A DNA stretch of 64,000 bases from Streptomyces aquilus (lineage in GTDB: Bacteria; Actinomycetota; Actinomycetes; Streptomycetales; Streptomycetaceae), in NCBI RefSeq assembly GCF_003955715.1, contig NZ_CP034463.1, forward strand, positions 10,106,001 to 10,170,000. Reading direction: 5' to 3'. The notes under the pieces are model-generated. The model had not been told where the DNA came from, searched no databases, and saw only the letters and a list, made by a program, of their open reading frames with translations. Position 1 is the first letter of the stretch; every line of letters starts with the position of its first letter. Position numbers and translations under genes: made by a program. Of this stretch, positions 1 to 8,592 are shown piece by piece.

Positions 1-32
1 CGGTCAATCTGGTCCCGTAGTTCAGTGGGCAT
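1..32 (-). CDS. 5' end of a leftward gene cut by the window edge
   Basis: A minus-strand ATG at 32-30 is preceded by a strong ribosome binding site (GGAGG, eight bases upstream). The ten visible codons read MPTELRDQID. Too little is present to name the product. The binding site and the open frame are the only support. Confidence 0.5.
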   Translation of the reverse strand, partial: MPTELRDQID

Positions 33-64
33 CAGCACCTCCGGCGCGTGAGAGGAGCGTCTGG

Positions 65-79
65 GGCGCCGGAGGCGCC
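65..79. terminator. short GC hairpin between two leftward genes
   Basis: GGCGCC, a 3-base loop, then GGCGCC again. It lies between the stop of the secreted protein (94-621) and the start of the next leftward gene. It could act as a weak terminator, but no T-run is present. Confidence 0.25.
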
Positions 80-93
80 GCGTCAGGCCCGCA

Positions 94-621
94 TCACAGG
101 CACTTGACGTTCAGGATCCCACTGGTGGCGACCCCGGACGAGGTGGTTCCCGCGGTGATGGTGCCCAGGGTTTCTGAGCGGTAGGACCACGAGTCGGGCT
201 GGGGGTCGCATTCCTGTGTGGCGGACGTCGACCGGGCGGGTGGCGGGCACTTATGCTGCCGGCCGCTGGCGGCGCTGGTCACCCAGCCAGGACCGGCCAG
301 GTAGACCTGGAGGTCGACCTCGCTGCTGCACGCCACCGGAGTACCGCCGCTACAGGAGGAAATTCCTCCAGTGCCGGTGATCTTGTTGCCGCTGTAGTTC
401 GGTTTGTTCGCGAACAGTATGCAGTTGATCTCGGCGTCTGCGCCGTCTGGGCTTTCGCTGGCCGCCGTCACGCCCAGAGTGACCTCGGGGTGGCTGTCCT
501 GTTGGGAGGGAGGGGCGGGTTCGGCCAACGCCGCACCCCCCGCTGCCAACGCGAGCGCTGGCGCCAACAGGGCAGCGGCGGCTAATCGGGCTAGCGGTTT
601 CGGTCTTCTGCCGTGTCTCAT
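94..621 (-). CDS. Secreted protein of unknown function, cysteine-containing
   Basis: 175 residues, not recognised as a named family. The N-terminus (MRHGRRPKPLARLAA...) has a basic n-region, an Ala/Leu-rich core and an Ala-x-Ala cleavage site near residue 35, so it is probably exported by the Sec route. The mature part is Ser/Thr/Gly-rich with about six cysteines, which suggests disulfide bonds outside the cell, and ends in LNVKCL. I chose the ATG at 621 because AGGAGA sits just upstream; the longer open frame to 846 lacks signal features at its N-terminus. It probably stands alone, followed by a small hairpin. Confidence 0.7.
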   Translation of the reverse strand: MRHGRRPKPLARLAAAALLAPALALAAGGAALAEPAPPSQQDSHPEVTLGVTAASESPDGADAEINCILFANKPNYSGNKITGTGGISSCSGGTPVACSSEVDLQVYLAGPGWVTSAASGRQHKCPPPARSTSATQECDPQPDSWSYRSETLGTITAGTTSSGVATSGILNVKCL

Positions 622-1148
622 CGTTCTCCTGTCCCTTGCATAGAAGTGACCAGAGCGACGCAACAGTAGACACCGGTAACGACCGCCGACAGTGAGTAGC
701 GGGGGAATGACCGATTCCCCAATGCTCCGTGACCTGGTTCTCCCCAGCCTGTCCGGGACCGGAGGGCGACCCTCGACGCGGAGGAGAGCCGGCATCAGCC
801 GTTTTCGGGGAGCGACCGGTTCGACCTGACTGCTCCGGAGGGCCAAGTGGGGCCGATAGCCTGGCAGTTGATGCTTCCGCGCCCGTGGCGGTGTTGGGTC
901 ACACTGCGGAGGCTGAACGGTGGGTGCTCCTTCCTCAGGCGGGTCGGACGAGGAGTTAGTCCCGGCGTGGGGGCGGAAGCTGACCGTGCCGTGCCCGCGC
1001 TGCGGTGTGGCGACGAACCATCATCGCACCTTGCACGACGACGGGTTGAACGTCTACCGGCCGCAATCCGATGGATTTGCCACGCCCAGTGAAACCGTGG
1101 GGATCGTGGACACCTCTCAGTGGGTGTTCTGTGAGCTTTCGTGGGGTC

Positions 1149-1565
1149 TCAGTCCGGGGATGGCGTTGGTTGCGGTAGCCGGAAGAGGCCGGGCTCCGGC
1201 TCGGTGAGAATGCCGCGGCTGACCAGGCGTTTCAGTTTCGCGCGGACGCCTTCGACATGCCGGGGTTCGGTGCCGGTGTCCAGGGCGATGCAGACGTCCT
1301 TGGGGCGCAGTCCGTCTGCGGTGTCTTCGAAGAGGGCGAGGATCTGACGGTAGGCCGAGGGCAGCGGAGCGAGGCCGCCGGGAAGGTCTGGTGCGATCTC
1401 CAGAATCGTCTCCCGGGTGATCCTCAGTCTCTCCAACGCCTTTTCGGCGGCCGCGAGTTGGGTGGTGAGCTCGGCGATCTGAGTGCGGAGTCTGTCCGCG
1501 AGGTCACGGCCGGCCGCCTCGCGGATCTCGAGCTGTTCCAGGAACTCCTGCATGCTCACGCTCAC
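1149..1565 (-). CDS. IS passenger protein: coiled coil plus winged-helix-like domain
   Basis: 138 residues inside the IS5-type element, starting four bases after the transposase stop, so probably cotranscribed. Residues about 8-48 form an Ala/Leu/Glu/Arg heptad-rich helix, likely a coiled coil. Residues about 67-130 (from RQILALFEDT to GLFRLP) look like a winged helix with a recognition-helix pattern around VEGVRAKLKRLVSRGIL. A role in regulating or assisting transposition is inference; it could also be a neutral passenger. GTG start at 1565, with alternative GTG/ATG codons a few residues in. Confidence 0.65.
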   Translation of the reverse strand: MSVSMQEFLEQLEIREAAGRDLADRLRTQIAELTTQLAAAEKALERLRITRETILEIAPDLPGGLAPLPSAYRQILALFEDTADGLRPKDVCIALDTGTEPRHVEGVRAKLKRLVSRGILTEPEPGLFRLPQPTPSPD

Positions 1566-1569
1566 TCGT

Positions 1570-2427
1570 TCATGCCGGTCCGGGGGAAGCGGGTCGGCGG
1601 CGGTCCCGCCAGGTGGGAGTGGTCGTGGCGGTGAGCCGGTGGGTCATGACGTCGGTCATCGACCAGCGGATCCAGGACGCGGAACTGGCGGGCAGGGTCT
1701 CGTAGTCGCGGGCCAGGCGGCGGTGCAGCATGAGTGTGCCGAAGGTCTGCTCGACGATCCACCGCTTCGGTGACGGGGCGAACCCCTTCGCCTGCGGGTC
1801 ACGCGATACCACCTCGACGTCGATGCCCAGCGACCTGCCGTGCTCGATGACGGCGTTCTTGAACCCGGCATCGACCCAGCTCTTCACCACGCCGGGGTTG
1901 TCGGCGGCCACCTTGTCCAGCAGCGTGATTCCGACGGCGTTGTCGTGCACGCTCGCGGCGACCACGATCACGGCGATGAGCAGACCGAGTACATCGGTGG
2001 CGATGCCCCGCTTGCGGCCCCGGCTCTTCTTGCCCGGGTCCAGCCCGGTCGTCTCCTTGGGGGCGTTGACCGAGGCGTGCACGGTCTGGGAGTCCATGAC
2101 GACCGCGGACGGGTCCTCGCGCCGGCCCTTCGACTCGCGGACCTGCCAGCGCAGCAGATCGTGGATGGTCTGGTCGGTGCCGTCATCGCGCCACAGCCCG
2201 AAGTAGTAGTACACCGCGGTGTACGGCGGGAAGTCGTGCGGCAGGTAACGCCACTGGCAGCCGACCCGGGCCTGATACAGGATCGCGTTCACGATCTCCC
2301 GCATCTCGTATCGGCCCTGATGACCGCTGACCGAGCGGTGCTGTCCCTTCCAGGCCGTGATGACCGGCCGGATCAACTCCCATGCCTCATCCGACAGATC
2401 ACTCGGGTACGGCTGCCGCTCAGCCAC
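1570..2427 (-). CDS. IS5-family DDE transposase
   Basis: 285 residues, full length. The N-terminus (YPSDLSDEAWELIRPV) is the DUF4096-type segment common in IS5 transposases. The catalytic triad is visible as D112 in VVMDSQTVHA, D186 in WVDAGFK and E226 in RWIVEQTFG. It cuts and rejoins the element ends. It lies between inverted repeats at 1120 and 2507, with no frameshift or internal stop, so it is predicted to be active. Confidence 0.92.
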   Translation of the reverse strand: MAERQPYPSDLSDEAWELIRPVITAWKGQHRSVSGHQGRYEMREIVNAILYQARVGCQWRYLPHDFPPYTAVYYYFGLWRDDGTDQTIHDLLRWQVRESKGRREDPSAVVMDSQTVHASVNAPKETTGLDPGKKSRGRKRGIATDVLGLLIAVIVVAASVHDNAVGITLLDKVAADNPGVVKSWVDAGFKNAVIEHGRSLGIDVEVVSRDPQAKGFAPSPKRWIVEQTFGTLMLHRRLARDYETLPASSASWIRWSMTDVMTHRLTATTTPTWRDRRRPASPGPA

Positions 2428-2804
2428 GTCTCCAGCACACCGCAGAAGCCGTCAACCGCAACCCCTCAAACCGGACAACCAGACACGACGACTCGCAGAA
2501 CACCCACTCAGACGGCATACCGCCGTCTGTCTGGCCGCGTGACCGGGGACGGTGCCAAGCACACAGTGCGGTCTCGGAACTGCAGTACGACCAAGTCATT
2601 CCAGTCCGTGATGGGGAGAATCAGCACGGCGGAAAACCTGCAGATTCTCTGCGGTTCGTGCAGCTGGGCGAAAGGGCGATGGCCTGACGACGGGATAGAT
2701 CGTTGTCGGCCGTCGCGCGTGAGGCCGACCGGATCGCATCGTGTCGCGTCTGCTGAGGCCGGGTACGGCTACGCCAACTGACCTTGTGACATGGGGGGTT
2801 TGGG

Positions 2805-4046
2805 GTGGGGAAGGCGAGCCGGGCCAAGCGGGAACGCAGCCGCGACCGGGCCGCGGAATGGACTGCAACCGGCGCGGCGAGGGAGGCGCGGCGGCTGGCG
2901 GAGCTGACGCAGCGACTTCTGAGCGGCAATCAGTGGGTGCAGTTGATGATGGCCTCGAACCTCGGGAACGTCCTGTCCGAGGTGCATGCCGTGCTGCTGC
3001 ACAGTGACCTGGCGGACATGGCGGGCAGGCCCGATGGCGTTGAGCTGGAGGCGGCCTGGGCGATGGTGCTGGGCAAGCAGGGTTACCGGCCGCCGTGGCC
3101 TCACACGCCGGGGGAGGGAGCCGCGTGGCAGCGGCAGCAGATCCAGAAACTGCTGCGGCAGGCGGAAGTTGTTGTCATCTCCCCGGCTGCTCATGCCGCG
3201 GTGATGGCCGCGACCGCCACCTTGGAGCCGGCCGACATCAGCACCCTGGACCGCGATCGGGACATCCTCATGGCCACGGGGCTGCTGGTACTGCCCGAGC
3301 CCGTTGTGGTCGTCAACCGCACCGGATCCCTGTCGGACACCAGAGCTTTCGGATGGCAGTTTGTCACCCAGCATCAGATCCTGCCCACCGCCCAGTACCC
3401 GGGTGTGCAGGTCACCACGTTCATGGACCGCGATGGTCCGGTGCAGCCCGCCGGCTGGCGGCAGGCCGTCTCCGGTGCCCGTGCGTCGGGCAAGCCGCTG
3501 CCTCCGCTGATGCCGGACGGCATGTACGGGATGCGGGGCGATGCCTGCCTGGCGGAGGAGAGCACCGAGGCGCTCGCGGATCTGTCCGAGCAGCACCGGC
3601 AGATGCAGCGGGCCCTCACCGACGCCTCCCAGTGGCGCAGGGAGCCGGTCTCGGAGATGGGGGAGTGGGCCGGCGGCCGGGTCGAGGACCCTTACGACGA
3701 CTTCGTGGGCCGCTACATGTTCGCCTTCTGGAGGCTGATCGCGCAGGGCGTCACCGCTGTCGGGCAGTCGCGGTCCGCACCCCAGGCCCGTGGCAGTGGT
3801 GACAGTGCCGAGTCCCGGGATCCTGACATACGGGTGATCCGACTTGCCGCGCCTTCACCCCGTCCGTCGGAACCAGTGGGAGAGAAGCGGGCCTATCACC
3901 ACCGGTGGCCGGTGCGGATGCACAAAGTAAGGCAGTGGTACCCCAGCCGTCAGGAGCACCGGGTGATCTGGCGCGGCCCCTACATCAAGGGGCCCGCAGA
4001 CGCACCGCTGATGATGGGGGAGAAGGCTTACCTGGTGGATTCCTGA
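2805..4046 (+). CDS. Conserved hypothetical protein with basic N-terminus
   Basis: 413 residues, no named family recognised. The N-terminus (MGKASRAKRERSRDRAAEW) is strongly basic, followed by helical segments. The C-terminal 50 residues are Trp/His/Arg-rich (RWPVRMHKVRQWYP...YIKGP) and may be a separate small domain. No signal peptide or membrane span, so cytoplasmic. GTG start at 2805. A truncated relative of its first ~67 residues lies at 21287-21496, so the gene was once duplicated. A strong hairpin follows its stop region. Confidence 0.75.
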   Translation: MGKASRAKRERSRDRAAEWTATGAAREARRLAELTQRLLSGNQWVQLMMASNLGNVLSEVHAVLLHSDLADMAGRPDGVELEAAWAMVLGKQGYRPPWPHTPGEGAAWQRQQIQKLLRQAEVVVISPAAHAAVMAATATLEPADISTLDRDRDILMATGLLVLPEPVVVVNRTGSLSDTRAFGWQFVTQHQILPTAQYPGVQVTTFMDRDGPVQPAGWRQAVSGARASGKPLPPLMPDGMYGMRGDACLAEESTEALADLSEQHRQMQRALTDASQWRREPVSEMGEWAGGRVEDPYDDFVGRYMFAFWRLIAQGVTAVGQSRSAPQARGSGDSAESRDPDIRVIRLAAPSPRPSEPVGEKRAYHHRWPVRMHKVRQWYPSRQEHRVIWRGPYIKGPADAPLMMGEKAYLVDS

Positions 4047-4149
4047 TGTGCGCGGGGCGCCTGCGAGAAAGCGCTGACGGTTCGCGTGAGGGTCTCGAGT
4101 GCGGTAACCGGCCGGATTCTGCCCTCTTCTGACTCTGCCCGCTCGCATG

Positions 4150-4182
4150 GCGAGGCCGTGTGCTCGCGGCACACGGCCTCGC
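4150..4182. terminator. Bidirectional terminator hairpin between convergent genes
   Basis: A perfect 14-bp stem (4150-4163 pairs with 4169-4182) with a 5-base loop, followed by TTGTCTAT. It lies between the rightward gene ending at 4046 and the leftward gene ending at 4251, so it can serve both. Confidence 0.75.
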
Positions 4183-4250
4183 TTGTCTATCTGAGCGCGC
4201 CCCTGCCCGTCACACGTCAGACTGTGGCCGGGCAGAGGCATCAACTGCGG

Positions 4251-4754
4251 TCAGTGCGTGCGCACTGATGCTCCGTAACTGTCGGTCTGGCGGAGCACCG
4301 TTACCTCGTGGGCGGGTGCCGGCCAGGCCTGGATGAGGTACCACTCGGTCACCTCGTCGGGTGCCTGGTCGATGGCGGTGTCCCGGCCGCGGGCGTGAAT
4401 ACGCAGCCGGTAGCTGCCAGGGCCGTTGAACGACAGGACGGGGAGTTCCTCGTCCAGATCGTCCATGATGCCGCGGACCATGAGTTCACCGGACGCGGAG
4501 TCGGCCGAGATCTCGACGATCTCCTGCCAGTCACCGTCGTCGGGCGCGGGCTCGGTGTCGTGGAGGGTGACCGTGACATCGACGTTGCCAGTGTGGATGC
4601 CGGTCATCACGGTGATGGGACCGTCGGTGACGCGGACGAGGCCGTTGTGGCCGCGGTCCAGGTTGGCGCCGGCGGGCCCGTCCTCGTCGCTGATGTCGAA
4701 CTGGTGGTGCGCAACGGGGACGAGACCGGTCCCCGTTTCGACAGCGTCGCTCAT
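4251..4754 (-). CDS. Probable partner (immunity-like) protein of the upstream secreted nuclease
   Basis: 167 acidic residues, no signal peptide, cytoplasmic, no named family recognised. It looks mostly beta-stranded (e.g. GNVDVTVTLHDTEP, SYRLRIHARG). I start at the ATG at 4754, which has GGAGG eight bases upstream; the frame also reaches 4790, overlapping the nuclease stop. Only 23 bases separate it from the NucA/NucB-type nuclease gene, so the two are almost certainly one transcript. A small acidic cytoplasmic protein just after a secreted nuclease is the usual toxin-immunity layout. That role is inference, and other accessory functions are possible. Confidence 0.7.
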   Translation of the reverse strand: MSDAVETGTGLVPVAHHQFDISDEDGPAGANLDRGHNGLVRVTDGPITVMTGIHTGNVDVTVTLHDTEPAPDDGDWQEIVEISADSASGELMVRGIMDDLDEELPVLSFNGPGSYRLRIHARGRDTAIDQAPDEVTEWYLIQAWPAPAHEVTVLRQTDSYGASVRTH

Positions 4755-4777
4755 TGTGAAGTCCTCCGCCCTGGCGT

Positions 4778-6160
4778 CTACTTGATCCACACCAGGAACT
4801 TGTCCTTTTCGATGATGCGGTTATACAGGTAGAAGCGGCTCAGAGCCCGGCCGCCGTCCTCGTTCTGCGTCGCGTTGATCATGCGCCGGCTGAAGTCGCC
4901 ACTGCCGGTCGAGGCGCCTTGCCACGTCGATGCGAAGGGGTACTCGTCGCAGCTCTTGCCCGGAGGCCTCTCCAGGCTCTGCGGGCAGGCCTTGTTCCGG
5001 TTGTCCCTCCTCTTGTCTGCGTTGGTGAGGCGGGTCAGGTAGCGCCTGGTGCCGTGCTTGCCGGGAAGGTTCTTGGTGTCCTGCGCGTACTCGATGTGCC
5101 GGGCGAGCTCCGGAAACTCCCCGTTCTTCGCGTAGACCATCTCTGGGATGTACGACATGACGCAGCCCGGCTTGGAGGTGCCCGGAGTCGCGTTGTCGCA
5201 GCGCACCGGAGGTGTGGGCAGAGACATCTCGGTGCTGGGGCCGGCCCATTTAGGGTTGGTGAACTTCCACTTCGCCGTTGCCTGGCCCTCGCCCTTCTGG
5301 CCCTTGGGCGACGTCTTGATGGTGGTGTCCAGGAAGAACTGGCCGACGGCCTCCCTGTCGGCGCCTATGAGCTGGGAAGGGAACTTACTCTCGGTCACCT
5401 TGCACTTGCCCGTGCACTTGACGCTGCCGCCCGCGCTGCTGCCCTTAGCCGCTCCCCAGCTGGTTACTTCCAGCAGCTCCACCTGGTACGCCCAGGCCGC
5501 GATTGTCCGATTGCTGTAGGCGTAGGCCACGGTGAGGAAGTGCATGCCGCCCATGACTTCCCCGGTTCGGGGGTCCGTCACCGTCAGGTCGGCCGGGAAG
5601 ACCCCGCACCCCTTGAACCGGATCACGTACCAATTGCCGTTCGCACCGTGGTCGTCACACCAGTCGGGGGTGGGCCAGGCAGTGACCGCGGCCCGCAGCT
5701 CGGACACCGGGGCGCTGGCACCCCACACCACGCACGGCACCAAGTCATCGTCTCCGTGCGCCTTTGCGACCAGGATCCGCGCCCGACACGCGGCCCTGTC
5801 GTTCTCGGCGGCAGCCAGCGGGTCGGGAGCCGGATCGACACCTTCTTCCGGGGGGCTGTCGTCGGCCAAGACCTCGCCCAGGTCTGACGGGACTTCGTCC
5901 TCAGGCACCTCCGGCACCGGCTCGGAGAGCTCGTCGTTCAGTTCCTCCGAGTCTTCGTCCAGGTCTTCCGGCAGCGGAAACCCATCCAAGGCGGCCGCCC
6001 CCGTCACCTCTGCGCCTGATGCGATCTCCGACGCGGAAGCGGGCTCATCACTGGCGTGGGCAGCAGTCAGCCCACTGCCCAGCACGCCCAGCGCGGCAGC
6101 GCTGGCGACCAGCAGCATTCTCAATCTCAAGTTGTGTCCCCTGTTTTGGTCAAAAAACAT
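4778..6160 (-). CDS. Secreted NucA/NucB-type deoxyribonuclease
   Basis: About 460 residues. The N-terminus has a signal peptide (LRLRMLLVASAAALGVLGSG, cleavage near AHA). Then comes a very acidic Glu/Asp/Pro stretch (about residues 50-120), a central region of unknown role with cysteine pairs, and a C-terminal domain with SCDEYPFASTWQGA. That motif matches the catalytic signature of the NucA/NucB DNase family, with Asp and Glu in DEYPFA. The protein probably degrades DNA outside the cell or is delivered to competitors. I prefer the ATG at 6160 (GAGGTG just upstream) over GTG at 6166. The long N-terminal extension makes it far larger than Bacillus NucB and suggests a toxin-like architecture. 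Confidence 0.75.
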   Translation of the reverse strand: MFFDQNRGHNLRLRMLLVASAAALGVLGSGLTAAHASDEPASASEIASGAEVTGAAALDGFPLPEDLDEDSEELNDELSEPVPEVPEDEVPSDLGEVLADDSPPEEGVDPAPDPLAAAENDRAACRARILVAKAHGDDDLVPCVVWGASAPVSELRAAVTAWPTPDWCDDHGANGNWYVIRFKGCGVFPADLTVTDPRTGEVMGGMHFLTVAYAYSNRTIAAWAYQVELLEVTSWGAAKGSSAGGSVKCTGKCKVTESKFPSQLIGADREAVGQFFLDTTIKTSPKGQKGEGQATAKWKFTNPKWAGPSTEMSLPTPPVRCDNATPGTSKPGCVMSYIPEMVYAKNGEFPELARHIEYAQDTKNLPGKHGTRRYLTRLTNADKRRDNRNKACPQSLERPPGKSCDEYPFASTWQGASTGSGDFSRRMINATQNEDGGRALSRFYLYNRIIEKDKFLVWIK

Positions 6161-6331
6161 GGGCACACCTCATTGGCGTGCCCATGCCTGGTCAACGTCA
6201 TCCAAACACAGGGGACTGACAGCCAGCCTCGCCCTCGCCACGCCCACGGATGCTCCTGGCCACCGACGAGGGACCCGCCCGCCGGCGGAACGACCCCGAG
6301 ACAGAGCACCGGCCCTACGGGCGGGACGGCC

Positions 6332-7015
6332 CTACCTGGCCAGGGTGACGGTGACCGGGACGTTCGGGCAGTGGCTGAGCTGCTCGGTGAGCGCGGCCTT
6401 CTCCACCGCGTCTACCGTCTGGCCCCAGCGGGTCTTCACCGCGACCCAGGCGGTGTTGTATGCGCAGGAGTTGCCCGCGTAGGGCGGCTGCCATTCGGCG
6501 GGGTCCTTCTTGCCTTTGGCCCGGTTCGAACTGCCGGTTACCGCGATCAGTGCGCGGTCGTCGCCCAGATCGTTGGCGTACGCCTCGCGTTCGGCGGCGC
6601 TCCAGGCGAAGGCGCCGCTCTCCCATGCTTCCCCGAGCGGCACCCGATGGTCGATGTCGAGACCGCGCGGACCTTCCACGTAGAGGTTGTCGTACTCGCT
6701 GTACCACTCACCGCCGCTCAGCGTGCAGCGCGCACCCTGCTGCGGAGCGACGACGGCCTCGGCCTTGAGGACCTCGGCTCGGGTGTTGCAGCCGTCGCGG
6801 TCCGCGTCGATCCAGTGCCTGAACGCCTCACGGCTGTAGTCGCTGGTGTCTTCGGCCCTCACGGGCAGTGCTTCCAGGGCGTCACGGACCGGCAGGGTGA
6901 CGGTGTCGCCGGGCGCTTTCGCCCGCGGTGGGGCGGCGACTGCGGTGTGGGTGAAGGCGGGAACCAGCAGGAGAGTCAGGGCAATGGCCGGGGCGGCGGT
7001 GCGGGCGAGGCGCAC
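6332..7015 (-). CDS. Secreted HNH-family nuclease (DUF1524-like)
   Basis: 227 residues with a clear signal peptide (MRLARTAAPAIALTLLLVPA, cleavage near AVA). The core carries GLDIDHRVPLGEAWESG, the DH pair of the HNH/DUF1524 fold, and SSNRAKGKKDPAEWQPP, the Asn/Lys part of the metal site. Cysteines in GCNT, ARCT, SCAY and HCP probably form disulfides. It is likely an extracellular nuclease for nutrient recovery or competition. Streptomycetes commonly carry such single-gene secreted HNH proteins. Confidence 0.85.
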   Translation of the reverse strand: MRLARTAAPAIALTLLLVPAFTHTAVAAPPRAKAPGDTVTLPVRDALEALPVRAEDTSDYSREAFRHWIDADRDGCNTRAEVLKAEAVVAPQQGARCTLSGGEWYSEYDNLYVEGPRGLDIDHRVPLGEAWESGAFAWSAAEREAYANDLGDDRALIAVTGSSNRAKGKKDPAEWQPPYAGNSCAYNTAWVAVKTRWGQTVDAVEKAALTEQLSHCPNVPVTVTLAR

Positions 7016-7083
7016 GAGATGTCCCTTCGAAGATCACGGTCCGGTTGTGATCTTCGTAGCGGCTGGGAACGCCGCCGTGCTCG

Positions 7084-7219
7084 GTCAACTGACGAAGCCT
7101 CACTCTGAGGGCCGAAAAGTCATATCGGTGGCCAGCAGTGGGCTGGCTCAGGTGGGTGGCGTTCTCTTCGGCGGTGAGGGAGGCGAAGGCCTCCTGAATG
7201 ATCGTCTGCCGTGCCGGGG
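7084..7219 (-). pseudogene. Duplicated 3' fragment of the gene at 8593-9117
   Basis: This stretch aligns with 8530-8668 at high identity, with one- to two-base indels. It includes the last ~14 codons (IIQEAFASLTAEEN here, IMQEAFAPLAAEED there) and about 60 bases beyond the stop. No upstream part of the gene is present, so it is a relic of a duplication or of recombination. The rest of 7016-7358 shows no gene except the 5' region of the rightward gene at 7359. Confidence 0.7.
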
Positions 7220-7358
7220 AAGGTGGCGGACAAACGTCTGGAAATCCACCGCGTGCAGGCCCGGTCCCGGCAAACCCCGGCAAGTTCGTGGCGCCCGCAC
7301 TATGCCGCCTATCACGCTGGCCCCTGGCATCGGGCTACCGGGGAACAGAGGTGCGGGC

Positions 7359-7919
7359 ATGACGACGGCGGACAACGTGGTGGCGGACAACGACGTCCAG
7401 GCGGTGCGCCGCTGGGTGCGGCTCTCGTGCACCGAGCCGGGCACCCATCTGCCCGCGCTGGCTGAGATCGCCCGGGACCTCCGGCTGCCGGCGGATGTGG
7501 TCCGCTGCGCGCTGGAGCAGCTCGCCTCCGAAGGGATGGTGACCCTGTACGAGGGCTACCGGCTCTACAGCGTGGGCACCGCGACACCAACCGAGCGCGC
7601 CTACCGGATGCTGCGCACCGCGATCCACTTCAGCTACGAGCCCGGCGAACGGTTCATGACCCGTTTCGACATCGGCCAGCGCTTCGACATCGGCACCAAG
7701 GAGGCGGCGGCAGCCGTGCGTCAGCTGACCGCCGAAGGGCTGCTCACCGGACCGCGCGGGCAGTACGTCAACGCCTTCAGCCCCCAGCAGCAGCGCCGAC
7801 GCGTGAAGCAGCTGCGCGAACGCGCCAGCCAGCTGCGCCGCGAGGCCCTCGAACTGATGAGGACGGCCCGCGAGATCGAGCAGGAGCTTCCCGCCGGCGG
7901 CGACGCCCAGGAGACATAG
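7359..7919 (+). CDS. GntR-like regulator with two winged-helix units
   Basis: 186 residues. Two tandem helix-turn-helix segments are visible: residues about 29-66 (THLPALAEIARDLRLPADVV...ALEQLASEGMV) and about 98-132 (FMTRFDIGQRFDIGTKEAAAAVRQLTAEGLL), each followed by a wing-like turn. A C-terminal helix (about 140-178) is Arg/Glu/Leu-rich and may dimerise. There is no effector domain of the usual GntR subfamilies. ATG at 7359 with AGAGGTG upstream. Probably a DNA-binding regulator; target unknown. Confidence 0.7.
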   Translation: MTTADNVVADNDVQAVRRWVRLSCTEPGTHLPALAEIARDLRLPADVVRCALEQLASEGMVTLYEGYRLYSVGTATPTERAYRMLRTAIHFSYEPGERFMTRFDIGQRFDIGTKEAAAAVRQLTAEGLLTGPRGQYVNAFSPQQQRRRVKQLRERASQLRREALELMRTAREIEQELPAGGDAQET

Positions 7920-8160
7920 CACGGCGCGGGCGAGCACACAGGCTTTCTACTCGGGGCGCCAGGGACAGGTTCGGCACGTCACCAGCCGCCGCTGCTCAAC
8001 AAGCGTCCCAGCACTGCCAGTTGAGTGGCGCGGATCACACCGGGTTCCGGCAGATTTATCGCCGGTGGGGCCTCTTCCCGAGCCCAGAAGTAGAGGCTCA
8101 CGTTCACCAGCGAGAGGAACCACCCAGTGATCATCATCAATCCGACATCTGCGCCGGTCG

Positions 8161-8484
8161 GTGTGGCGGGCCTGGACTATGCCCAGTGGACCTATCCCGG
8201 TTCCCGCGTCACGGTCAGGAACGGCGGGGGAGAGCGAGCCCGACGATCCCCGCCTGGGTCCGGTGCTGGGAGCCCTGGACCCTGAGGAGCGGGAAGTCGT
8301 TTTGGCCTGGGCGCATCCAGGGGTGAAGACCTGGACCGATGCCGCTGAGCACGCTCGGGCTGCCGAGCCGGAAGCTTTCGGCGAACGGGTGCGCCGCAAG
8401 CTCAGGCGCATCGCCAACCGGCATGCCGAGCGGGCCGGCAACACCGCGCGGACCAGGGCTACCACACCGGACACGCGGGCCTAG
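8161..8484 (+). pseudogene. Fragment of a DNA-binding-type protein, N-terminus unclear
   Basis: The C-terminal ~70 residues look genuinely coding: LDPEEREVVLAWAHPGVKTW followed by GERVRRKLRRIANRH, a helical basic pattern seen at the ends of some actinobacterial DNA-binding proteins. Upstream, another frame starting near 8125 (MIIINPTSAPVGVAGL) also looks coding and seems to have been joined by a frameshift near the G-run at 8225-8232. I treat this as a broken gene; function unknown. Confidence 0.4.
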
Positions 8485-8592
8485 AGGGGGCTGCACCGCG
8501 ATCTCGACACGCTTGCACTGCCGCCTTCAGTCAACTGACGGGGCCTCACCCAGAGGGCCGAAAGTCAGATCAGCGGCCGCCGGTGGGCTGGC

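Larger units (their letters stand above)
1120..2507. mobile_element. Complete IS5-family element, 1388 bp, with TCA target duplication
   Basis: The ends are imperfect inverted repeats. The left end starts GTGGGTGTTCTGTGAG, and the reverse complement of the right end starts GTGGGTGTTCTGCGAG; 20 of the first 24 bases match. The flanks carry a direct TCA repeat (1117-1119 and 2508-2510), which fits the 3-bp TNA target of the IS1031-like IS5 subgroup. It holds an intact DDE transposase and a second leftward gene. Intact ends and reading frame suggest a fairly recent insertion that may still be mobile. Confidence 0.85.
920..2690 (+). pseudogene. HNH endonuclease-like gene split by an IS5-type insertion and frameshifted
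   Basis: The 5' piece (920-1119) starts at a GTG with GGAGG eight bases upstream and encodes a CPRCG zinc-ribbon-like N-terminus. The 3' piece (from 2508) still shows the HNH pattern. One frame reads IPPSVWPRDRGRC...LQYDQVIPV and another frame reads TAENLQILCGSCSWAKG, which together resemble the usual core (RDxGxC...LxxDHVIP...NLQxLCxxCN). The gene therefore has an internal frameshift, a His-to-Gln change in the DHVIP position, and a 1.39-kb IS. Removing the IS and one TCA copy joins 1119 to 2511 directly. That the zinc-ribbon and HNH halves were one gene is inference from this geometry. Confidence 0.6.

Noticed and set aside
1840..2781. Long rightward frame through the IS5 transposase
   Set aside because: It is antisense to the intact transposase; only its last ~80 codons (after the IS) belong to the disrupted HNH gene.
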